From positions 28,222,193 to 28,286,192 of the forward strand of contig JAKGHH010000005.1 in the NCBI GenBank assembly GCA_022828595.1: 64,000 nt of DNA. Direction: 5' to 3'. Below are positions 10,084 to 22,000 of the stretch, piece by piece (within the stretch, counting starts at the first letter, position 1; every line of letters begins with the position of its first letter). Under the pieces are notes generated by a model that saw only the letters and a list, made by a program, of their open reading frames with translations, did not search any database and was not told the DNA's origin. The position numbers and the translations under genes are program-made. This DNA comes from Nelumbo lutea. Its lineage: Eukaryota; Streptophyta; Magnoliopsida; Proteales; Nelumbonaceae.

Positions 10084-13000
10084 GTAGACTGCCTCATTCT
10101 GATAGAGTAAATTCTAATTGCCTCTTATTTATATATATATATTTCAAATAGTAAAATTCATCTGGTTTTGATCTTCTTGATTATTTCCATTTAACTATTT
10201 TACAGTGTTTATAATGAACTTGACTGTTATTGGAATGCATTTACTCTGTTAGTTGGAAAATGCAATTTCATGGTGTTATACTATAGGTAGAGCTAGAGGG
10301 ATCTGGATAGTTCTATGCTATCTCTAATGACCAACATATCATCAACCCGAACCACTTTTAGCTTCTCTTATAATAATGTCTGATTTTAGAGAAGAAGTAT
10401 TGGTTGGTGGCGCCAACTTTATATTTATAATCTAGGGTAGCTAAACATAATAAAATAGGATAAAAAGACAAAAGTGTCCCTTAAGGCACATAACTACTTA
10501 ATATTACATCACTCCCCCTCAAGTTGGGGCATAGATATCAATCATCCTCAACTTGTCACAAAGATCATAATGCTGCAAGGAGTTAAATCCCTTGGTCAGA
10601 ACATCTGCCAGTTGTTCTTCAGAACTTTGGGAGCAATCTTGAGAAGAGCTCACGGTAGAAAGACCATTTTGACACTCATGAGATGCTAAGTTTGCTGAGG
10701 TGAATTTCTTCTGATTTAGTTTCTTACTCTATTCCTGTGCTGATTTCTTGCTCAGTTTATCTTCATCATCCACTCTTTTTTGGCCTTCCCCCTTTCTTGC
10801 TGAACTTGTGTTGTTTCTCACTGCTAAAGCAATAGTCTCCCCCTCAGGAGCATTCATAGCCAACCTCCTACTTTCCTTTGATTGTACTAGGGAATACACC
10901 TCTTGGATAGAAGGAAGGTCCTTGCTGCCCAAATTCTGTACATGAATGGGTTCATACATGGGATTAAATCCCAATAGAAAAGCAAAGAGATGTTGCTGAG
11001 AGGCCAACTGTTTATAGGCTTTGGCATCTTTCTCACTTTCCCACTCAATACCTTGGTAGTAATTCAACTTTTCAGATTGAAGTGAGCGCAGAATAATAAG
11101 CTGATAGACTCCTTTCCTCTTGCTTCCATGTTGAAGATTCTACTTGAAGTTGATAGATTCTAGTATAATGTCTTTGTTCCGAATATGTTGCCTTTGCTTG
11201 TTCCCATATTTCTTTTGCTGTCAGCCCACATAAAATTATGCTTAACAGAGGGTAATATGGATGTCAAAAGTCATGACATACATAATCATACAGTTCTCTT
11301 GGTCCCACTTGTCATGTTCAGCGGTACCAGAACTGGGTTCCTTTCCCATTGATATATCCTGCCTTACCCCTGACTGTAATATACAGTCGCATTTCTTTGG
11401 ACCAAGTCAAGTAATTTCTGCCATCCGAGGGAGTAATAGTCACTGGGAAGCTTAATCTATCATGACCACTGTACCCTGACTAGAGGTAGTTCCTGAAGTT
11501 TTAGAGTCTTTAGTGGCCATAAGCAATCACTTCTAAGAGAACAACAATTCTGTTCTTACAGTCCACACACACAGGATAACAGCCCTCTCCTTCTAGAGAA
11601 CTTTATGTGTCAAAACTACTTCAAAAAAAGACAGCACCTGCTGTTGCAAATATTCGCAGGTCTACCAGACCTCTCCAGAGCTACTACGAGCCACAAACAC
11701 TTCAATAGAGCTGCTGCAGTACTTCTACAAACTCAACCAGGTCACCCATGACCTACTGAGGTTCCACATTTATACAGTTCTGGATCTTCAGATCCACAAG
11801 AAAGTATCTAACTCCCCTTATACCATTCGGTCAAGGAAGACCACTGCCTCTTCCTGGTAACCAGACCAAGAACCAAAGAAAAAAAAGGCTTGATTGTTGC
11901 CCTTGTTCAGCCCGAGTAGATTTCTGGAGTTTGCAATCCAAGAATAATAAGAAAACCAGGAAAAAATAATTACCAACCTCTTAGAAGTATCTCAGTCATC
12001 CACTAATTCCTGGGATCAATTTTACTGAGTTCTGATCAAGTTGTGGAAGGAGAAAAAACAGCCGAAGTGATCTCAGGGCTAGGTTGTTCTTCCGTTCTCA
12101 GTCCAAAGAAGAGTAGAGGGGGCTTTGATCAAAAAGAAAAAAAGGATTTGCAGAGACCTATCCCACTCTGATACCATGATTTCAGAGAAGAAGAAGAAGA
12201 AAAGAAGAGGAGGGAGAAAAGAAGAAGAGAAAAGAGATTAGAGAGGCAAAAAGTATTGGCTGGCGGCATTTATAGTCTTGTGTAGCCAAACATAACTACT
12301 TAATATTACATCAATGTCTTCATGGACATTTAAACATGTGATTAGGGAAGTGGAGAAGATTGCAAAAGAGGTTGAGGCGGAATTTAAATGGGTCAGAAGA
12401 AGTGCAAATGGGCTAGCTGATGGATTAGCAAAACAAGGGGCATTGAGATAGCAATTATTTTGGGCTACACTATAATGAGGGGTGAATAGAGTGATGAAAG
12501 GGGATCATTAGTCTCATCATCAAGTTGTATGAACTGCTTACAATCTGAATTTTAATAAAATACATATTTACTGATAAAAAAAATATTACATCAATGCCTT
12601 TGTGGTTATATTTACCTTCATTTGGTAGTGGTATGGCCTATTTGCTAGCATATTCTTTGAAGATTGCCATGAATTGGTAAAATTGCATAATGCCTTGTAT
12701 CTGGATGAAATAAAAATGCTGTTACCTATTGTTCCACACCCCCAGAGGGAAAAAAGAAAGAAAAGAAATAGACAACAAGAAGAATATGCAGAAGAATTGT
12801 GATGAAAAATTATCAAAATGATTTGTTTCCCTTATTTGTTAAGATCTCAGTTTTTGCTTTACATAGTTGCATTTTAAGCAAGGGAATAGAACATGAATGT
12901 TCACTAACAAACAAGAAATCTTGCAAACCAGTCTCTTTGGCACTTCCAATCTTAGTACAGATGCCAGTTATCTTGCTAGCTTGAAAACTGAATTAATTAT

Positions 13001-16000
13001 TTTTATAAGCAGAGATCTTTAATGCCCATTTAATTTTTGAGCACAATATGTTATTTTTTTATTGGCAACCGTTTAGACTAATTTGTGTAAATTAAGTATA
13101 TCTTACTTTACATTTATTCCATAGGCTGGAAGTGAAATCATCTATCCCTTTTAAACTATATATGTTACAATTGGACCTTGAAAAGTTGTTCCCTGTAGAA
13201 ACCTTGCTTTGCTAATTGGTCAGTGAGTATTTGCTGACCTTAGAGTCCATGTGATTCTTGTGTCAAGGTCCATTACTAGACATTTAATTTCTCTCATCAC
13301 ATTTCTATATAGCCACATAGCCCAGCTGCTATTCCTCATCCAGTTCACCACTACTTTTGAATCTATCTCAATCTCTATTTTCCTGAAGTTTAGTGTTCTG
13401 TCTGGTTTCAATCTTGCAAAACAGTTAGCATTTAAGTTGCCAAGGAGCATTCATGACCTGTTGGATCTGAATAGATTGCTAGTTTGGTACCATCTCCTTT
13501 TTGGAAGACTCCACCTATCCCAGATGGTCTGAGGTTCCTAATTCAATTGTTATCCAAGTTTAGCTTTATTTGGTCATTACCAGGTGGCTCTGAATGGTTG
13601 CTGCTTATACTTTCTTATGCTTGAGTCTGCCACCATTTGCGATCTTCAAATACCAGCCATAGAAAAGGGAACAAAGATGTCCATTGTCTTTACCCAATGC
13701 ACCACTTCGATTATAATTTTCTGTATGATTGATTCTTTAGTACAATTCTTGTTGATAAATCTTGAATTCCTTTTTTTAAATGGTAGTGGTAAAGTATATT
13801 TATTGAAAATGGAGTAATGTGCAATAAAAATTGAAAGTGAAATTGAAGGAAATAAATTGATTTGATTCATTGTAAAGATAAAAAACAATTCAGTCTTTTT
13901 GCACAACAGTGTTCAAATTTGGTTGGGATTTAACCAAGAGTTCTGCTCTAATTGGGAAACCTGAAACTCAGTTTCTTGCTTTGAAACTGTTTCAAGGTAG
14001 CTGCTAGCAATCAATCATTCAGGTATATCAGGGATTCCCAGATCAATCAGGACATTGTAAGACAAGCCCTAGAAACTTTCCTAAGAGTCCTAGTGCCACA
14101 AGGACTCTTCCCATATTCATCTCAGAGGCTTTTGGGAGTTGATTACTAGAATCCCATCATGTATTAATATCAGAATTGGCTCATGTCAGTGTGTATCCCA
14201 GATTACACCCACATGGTAGTCTAAAGTCTCACTTCAATGGACAAGATCCCACCACTCCACCTAGTAGAAACTATCCATGTGCTAACTTTTAAAGTGAGTG
14301 GTCCAGGCTCACCCATATCAGTGTGTATCATAATTGGATACTAGAACCCTATCATGAATCAATATCAGAATTGGTCCAGGCTCATCCATAGTCCCATAGT
14401 TAGGATGTTTTAGGTCTATAAGGAATCAGGCTATCTGGATCTCCCATGATAGAACTCATCTATTGTTTGGATGCCCTACAATACTGCCAAAGGACACAAT
14501 AGTTATAGAGAAAAAATAACTACAGAACATTGCCTTGGGAAAAAGTAACTTTGGTTAGCAAAGAGAATGTAAAAATAAGGACATTTGGCTTGGAATGAAT
14601 ACATGGAAATATCATTTCCAACAATAATTACATAAATAGGCTTGCCTCAACTACCTATCTCTTGTTGTACAGTTGTAATTACATCATGTTTCCCAAAAGT
14701 AAAGCATCCCTATTAACTTCTTTCCTTGCAAATGAGTTGGCAACATTGTTTGTAGATCTGTAAGTCTAGCTCCAAGCAATATCTAATTATTTAGCTAGCT
14801 GCTTAGTCTACCTTAATGTATGTCTATGTTGCCAAGTACCTTGGGCATCCTTTTTGATCCATTCTATTACATTCCTTTCCTTCCATATTGTCCAAGAAAA
14901 GTACTGCCCTAGTGCATTGCCACATGATTCTACTTCTTGGCCTTGTGAAGGTGGTCAAAGAGAATAAACTGGCCAAGTCTGATGGAGGTGTTCATTGTTC
15001 ATTTGCAACCAAAGAATTAGAAAAACTACTCCCATATACAAGAAACAAATGAACAATAGATTAGTAAATGATGTGATGTCTTTCTATGGCATTGCAAAGA
15101 AGACACACAAGGGGATAACCACCAATTTTGCCACCTTTTTGAAGATTTAGAAATATTAATTTTTCCATCAAATACCTGCCTACAGAAGACCCTGATTTTA
15201 GGGTGCATTGGTCCACTCGAAATCTCTTTAATTGGAAAAGTCTACAATTACACAGGGGAAGAGGTAAGAGCATGGAAGAAGGGAGCACATGAGAAAGACC
15301 CCAAGAGATTAGTTGTCCAAATATGAGTATTTGGAATGGACGGATCCAAGAAAAATATCATCCAAAACCTTCTACAAGTTAAATGACACTAGAAACTTCT
15401 GAATCTCTCGAAGCCCTTCCAAAACCAAGGACTGAAACAAACCCATTAGAAGAATACAAAATGAATTTTTACAACAGCGCTTGTATGAAGAAAGAGGATA
15501 GATAGTTGGAAGGCAATCTTGCAAAGTACAAATCCTCCACCAAGTCTTCACAACATCTGATTTTATTTCCTGTGTAGACATCATACTGAGGTTCAGAAGA
15601 ATAGGGAGAATACCCAAACACCTTTTATCCTTTTGTCTGCATACAACTTCTCATTTCATCAAATGATCTTTCTCTCCTACCTTACAATCTTCTTCCTTGT
15701 ATAATTATATATCTGTCAGTTGGCTTTTAGTGATTAGTTTTCTTGTTGCAGATACTGACTTCATGATTGGATTGTATCATTAAAGGATTACAACCCTTTA
15801 ACTAACTATTTAGTTGCATTAGGTTAGTGATTCTTCTAGTCTTGGCTCTGTATTTAGCTTCACATAATTTGGATAGCTTGGTTTGTGGTGCAGTTCGGAA
15901 AACAAATCATGTTTTTTTTTTGATAATTTAAATAATTTTATAAATCAGCAATAAAAATAGTACAAAGTCCTCATGGAAAGGTACGAGTTGCAACCTCTCC

Positions 16001-19000
16001 GGGCTGGTTAAGTACAGATTTCCGAATTAGTAACAACTTACATAGAAGCACAAAAAAGATCTTCCCTAGAAACCCCCTGTTTGGCTAGAGCATCAGCCAA
16101 AGAATTAGCAGCCCTACTAACCCATTTTGCCTCAACTCTCATATTGCTGGTTAACCACACTACTTTTTTGATGAGATCTTTGTAGACCCAAATGGTGGTA
16201 TCCAAGTTTAGGAGCCATTTGGTTACCACCTGAGAGTCCCCTTCAACTAGGAGATGCTCCACCCCAAGCTGGTTGGCGATCTGAATTCCTTGTACTGCAA
16301 CAAGTATTTCTGACCTTGTGGAATCCCCCACTCCCACCGGTCCTGAGAATAGGGAAATTATGTTGCTGTCCTTATTTCTCAGGATACCCCCTATACCTAA
16401 AGGCTCGGGATTGCCTTGGCTGCTTCCATCAAAGTTCAGCTTAATGACACCTTCCAAAGGCGGAACCCATTCTGACAGAATTCTATCCTTCTTTGTTGAA
16501 GTGTTGGCTATTACTAGCCAATTTCTCCACAAATCATCAAAGGAGAAGTCATCAAAGATATCCACAGTTTTCAGCCAAAGGATTGCTCTTGTTAGGATAC
16601 AATCCTTCATTTCATCTAACCCTCTTTCCTTCTCTAAAAAAATTCTTGCATTCCTTTCCTCCCAAAGAGTCCACAGAGTGGCTGCCCTGACACATCTCCA
16701 CGTGACCTTACCTCTTCTAGTGTGCCAAACAAAGACAGATGGGTTGAATAACAAGCTTAAATCAGAAGGCAGAGACCACCTACCTCCAAATAGACAAAGG
16801 CTCCACCTCCATATAGCTGATGAATTTGAGGAAGCGAGGGAGAATACCATGAATAGCCTTCTAAGGTGTAGTAAGGGTAGCTTGACGAGATATCCCGGAA
16901 TCCCAACCATTTCCTGCACAACCATGAATGCTTGCCACTACCTCATGCCATAATCTCTCTCTCTCGGGGCTATCTCCATAGCCACTTCCCTAGAAGGGCT
17001 ACATTCTTCAACACTATGTTCCCTATCCCTAAACCCCCTTCTTCCTTTGGTTTGTTAACTATCTCCCATCTGATCAAGTGATCCTTTTTCACCTCTCTTG
17101 GTTCCCATAGAAAGTCCCTCATTCTCTTCTCGAGTTTCTTAGCCTCCCTTAGAGGAATCCTGAACACAGAAAGGAAGTAGGTTGGAAGGTTGGCAAGTGT
17201 AGCCTTAATTAAAGTCAGCCTACCCCCTATTGAAATGTAATTCTTTTTCCAAGCCGCCAAGCACTTATCAAATTTCTCCACAATAGGGGCCCATAAACTA
17301 CTTTCTTTAGGGTTGGCTCCTAAGGGTAGTCCTAAGTATGTCAAAGGCCAAGAAGAAATATTGCAACCTAAGCATTTTGCAATGGATTCAATCTCCCTAT
17401 TCTTCAAGTTTACTCCAACCACACAACTTTTATCAAGATTTACCTTCAAGTTGGAGACCCTCTCAAAGGTACTTATTAAGATCCTAAGGTTCTCCACTTT
17501 GCTTAACTCATTCCCTTCATAGAAAATAACAATATCATCAGCAAACTGAAGAGTTACTGGAATGCCTCCGCTCCCTATTCTCCATCCCTTTATTTGGCCC
17601 TCCTCATCTGCTTTGGAAATCATCCTACTAAAAACATCAGCAACAAGTGTAAAGAGGAAAGGGGAGAGTGGATCCCCTTGTCTTAAGCCTCTATTGACTG
17701 GAGAAAAGTCCTTAACCATCCCATTCACCAGCACTGAATAACGACAAGAGTGTAAGCATCCTCTTATCCACTTACACCATTTATCCCCAAAACCACGTCT
17801 TCTCAACATCTCTAGCAGGAAATTCCAATCCACTAAGTCATAGGCTTTCTCCAAGTCCAATTTGCAAACAAATCCTTTCCTGCCCAATCTCCTTCTCTCT
17901 TCCACACTCTCGTTTGCAATAAGGATCTGATCTGTAATTTGTCTATCCTGAATAAAGGCTCCTTGTGCTTGGCTAACGAGAGAGGGGAGAACAACTTTGA
18001 TCCTCCTAGAGAGCACTTTTGCCAGAATCTTGTAAATGCTTATCACCAGGCTAATTGGCCGAAAATCTTTGGGGTGTCTGGCATCATTCTTTTTGGGAAT
18101 TAAGGCTATAAAGGTGGCATTGATTCCAGGACTCACAAAATTTTTATCCTCAAATTCTCTAAATACTCCAATTAAGTCTTCTTTGACTATGTCCCAACAG
18201 TCCTGATAAAATTCCATCGTAAATGGAATTTGAAGCCATTGGCTGGAATTTTTATCCTCAAATTCCAGGACTCACAAAATTTTTAGCCCTATCCATAGAA
18301 AAAACAGCTTGTTTAATTTCCTCTTTCTCAATCATTCTTTCCAGCCATCCCTTATCTGTTTGGTTCAAAATTGGCCAATTCTCCTCCCCTACTATTAATC
18401 GATTCTCTAATGGTCTTTGATAGATGGATTTGAAGTGATCCACAATCCTACTGGCAATCTCCTCTTGAGGGGTTATCTCCACACCCTCAATCTCAAGCTT
18501 TAGTATCAAAATTTTCCTTCTTCTCCCATTAGCCAAATCATGAAAAAATTTGGTATTCCCATCCCCTTCCTTGACCCACTTATGTCTGGATTTTTGTCTC
18601 CAAGAAATCTCCTCCCTCAACAAAGTCTCCTCTAGCTCCTTTTTCAGTTTCCTCCTCATTTCTCTGTCTTGCTCATCCATCATCCCTCGGGATTCTTTTG
18701 CATCTAACTCCTCAATTTGAACCAATAATCTAGTTTTTACCTCCTCCACTCTTCCAAAATGAACCTTATTCCATTCTTTTAATTTGCCTCTCAACCTTTT
18801 TAGTTTTTTGTGGAATCTAACCCCTTCCCATTTCACTTCTCTCAATTCTTCACTCCACCATTCCTTAACCTTAGGCGAGAAGTCCGGGTGTGTCAGCCAC
18901 ATATTTTCAAACCTGAATGGTCTAGGTCCATTGCCAAGAGGTTCTTGTCCTACTTCTATAGGGTAATGATCAGAGGTTATCCTAGGTAGAGCCTTAGCCA

Positions 19001-22000
19001 CCAAACCTCTCTAGTGGCTCTCCCAACCCTCATTAAATACGAACCTGTCAAGCTTTGAGCAGATTGGGTTTTTTTGGAAGTTGGACCAAGTGTAGGTAGC
19101 TTGTAGTAGAGAAAGCTCCCGTAATTCATAGGAATTTATGAAGTAATTGAACTTCCTCATACTAGTTGTAATGGCCTGCCTAGGATTATTTGACTCATTT
19201 GTGAATCTTATTGTATTAAAATCAACCCCCAAACACCAAGGACCTTCCCACAGACCTTGAATCCCATGAAGCTCCTCCCAAAGCTCATTCCTCTCTCTGT
19301 GATTATTTGGACCATACACATTTGTTGGCACCCAAGTAAAACCATCTTCCACCATTCTGAATTTTAGGGATACAGTGAAGTTTCCTATTAGCTCCTATAC
19401 TGGTTCTCCGAAGTCCTCCCTCCACAAAGTTACTATTCCCCCCGATGCCCCCCACGACGGAGCTGAGCACCATCTTACCCCTCTTATTTTCCAGATCTCC
19501 CTGACCCACCTTCTATCCAATTCAGCTAATTTTGTCTCCTATAACATCACAATATCAGGTCTTTCTCTTATAAGTAACTCCTTAATCGATCTCCTTTTTC
19601 TGGCACTACCCAAACCCCTTACATTCCAGCTTATTATCTTCATTACCTCTCATCAATTTAGCCCTCTAGTAAAGTGTTCCTTCATTTAGAACCCCTCTTT
19701 CTTTCCCCTCTACCACTGAACTCGATATCCCCTTTGATGTCCATAATTAGTCTCTCTACTTTAGACTGTTTGTTCTTTTTCCTACCCTTGTTTCCCACTG
19801 ACTTTCCTAATTCCTGCCTCAATCTATTGGTTCTTGCCTCTGATTTAGGGTTTTTTGGAGCCACCTCTGACATTTCCTCCTCCTGTTTATATTCCTCTGG
19901 CAGGGCACAAATTTGCTCCCAAATCCATTCTAGCTCCTCTTGTTTCCTTTCTAACAAGCCAACTCTCTTCTCTGATTGGACTCCATCATTGTCAATGGCC
20001 ACTTCCTTACTACCAATTAGTTGGTCTGGTCGGGATTCTAGGACATCTGTTACAGGCAGAGAACCCAAATTAGTATCTAAACCCAAATGGACAGGCTTAC
20101 CTGGAATTAACATAGGTGGTTGCATGTGGACCGGCTGCTGGGTATCAATTCTTGAAATCAGGGCTAGGCCCTTCCACTTTTCTGGACTCAACTGTGTAAG
20201 CGGACTAGGTACAACCAATACTTCCTCACCCTCTACAGTCAAGAAAGCTTCACTTCTCTTTCCCTCTGTGTAATTCCTTTTGTAAGGCTCCAAGGATGAT
20301 TCCTGTCTCTCTTGCCTGATGTCCTGACTAGGCTGCACATATGGGATGGACTCGTCTATTGGTCGGGATGCACTCTGCCTTACCTCTTTCGGTGTTCCCA
20401 ACTCCACCTGTCTTTTGTATGGCATACCCAGATTGGGAGAGGTCTGTTCTCCGCTGCTAAGGCTCACTCTTCTTTGCGTTTTGATAGTACCAGAATCTTG
20501 CGGATCCGTATCCTCCTCGAGGAATAACAGTTCGGTGTTTAGACTACCCTCTTCCAATATATCTCTTGGCTTTGGAGATCGATACTTCCCAAGCTAACAG
20601 TTTCTTCAAAATCTGAACCAGAAACAGCTAAATCTTCATCGTCTGTCAATCTTTCCGAATCAGAGTCGAAGACCTCATTGCTCTTCACACTCCTGCGATT
20701 ACGACAATCCTGTTTCTTAAGCGGCAACTTCTTCGACGGTCTCCATTGTAACGAGCTGGAGACCTTCGCTGAACTAGCTTCTTCACCTAAGTAAGCACTG
20801 TCTTCAACAAGGTCTAGATCCTGCCGTTTTCTGCTTCTGGTATTCCGCCTATCCAAGGGTAAATGGTTTTCCTTCTTGGTCGGAAGCCACTGTAGCGACG
20901 AAGTGGCCGAACCTGCAACTGGTGCGCGGATATGAGAGGAGGGGCTAAAAGGAGAAGAAAATAGATGGTTTTCACCATCTAGGAGGCTCCCCCTTCCCAA
21001 GTGCATGTGACTTAAGTGAGTCACTTGCCCTCTTTAAGTGAGGCTTGATCTGGGCCGACTTAAGAGGACACGGCCCACTCTTGGTTTTTTTAACAGGCCC
21101 AACACTTTTTTGAGGCCCACTTGTGCTAACTTGCATTGGCACGTGAGGCTTTACCACTTCACACTCAGTGCCTGGGACACCCAACTCAAGTTCACCCTTT
21201 TTTGGTTCGACCTGGTCTGAAACCTTTAATCTTCCTTCATAACTTGAATTTAAAATCTCCCTCTTACCGCCTTTAACCATCTGCGCATAAGAAATACTGC
21301 ACTCCCTACTGATAGCTTGCATTCCACATATTTGACCACCCATCTGCCCCTTCTCTTTTAAAGTCTCCAGTTTTTGCTTATCCAAATCGGTAAAAGACTG
21401 ATCAGCCTTTGAGATTACCACTCTGCTTCTTCCATGTAGGGCCTATTCTTCTACCTTCTCATCCCCTTCCTTGCGAGCCTCCCTCCATAGTGTAGCTTCT
21501 ATGGAGGAGGCCAGCCAAACTGAGTAGAAGCAACCTTCTACGTTTATCTCCACTTTTCTGGGTATATCTTCTGGTTTCACTCCGTTCAATAGGAGAGCTT
21601 CTGATCGAAGGTCCCCCCAAAAGGCTCTGGCAAGTTTACCACCACATAACAGTGCAATGGATGCGGCCACTTCCTATTTCCACAAATGAAAGGGCAGACC
21701 AAGAACTTGTATCACCACCCCATCCTCAGTGAAGAACTCTTTAGAGTTAGATGAAAAGTTCCACTTAGATATTGTAATCACACCATAATCAGATTGAAAA
21801 CTGATAGCTGAGAGCTCTAACTTATCTTCAGTCAGATCAAGCATAGCTTTACTGTTCTCAAAAGGTGTTAGAATAAACTTTCCTTTTAACTTCAGCTGTA
21901 ATACGAGCAGGTCTGCAACTCTCCTCCAGTTGCTAACCGGATTTTTAACTTGAACCACATATTTATCTTCCCACTCCTCTCTCCTGGAATAGCCAACCAG

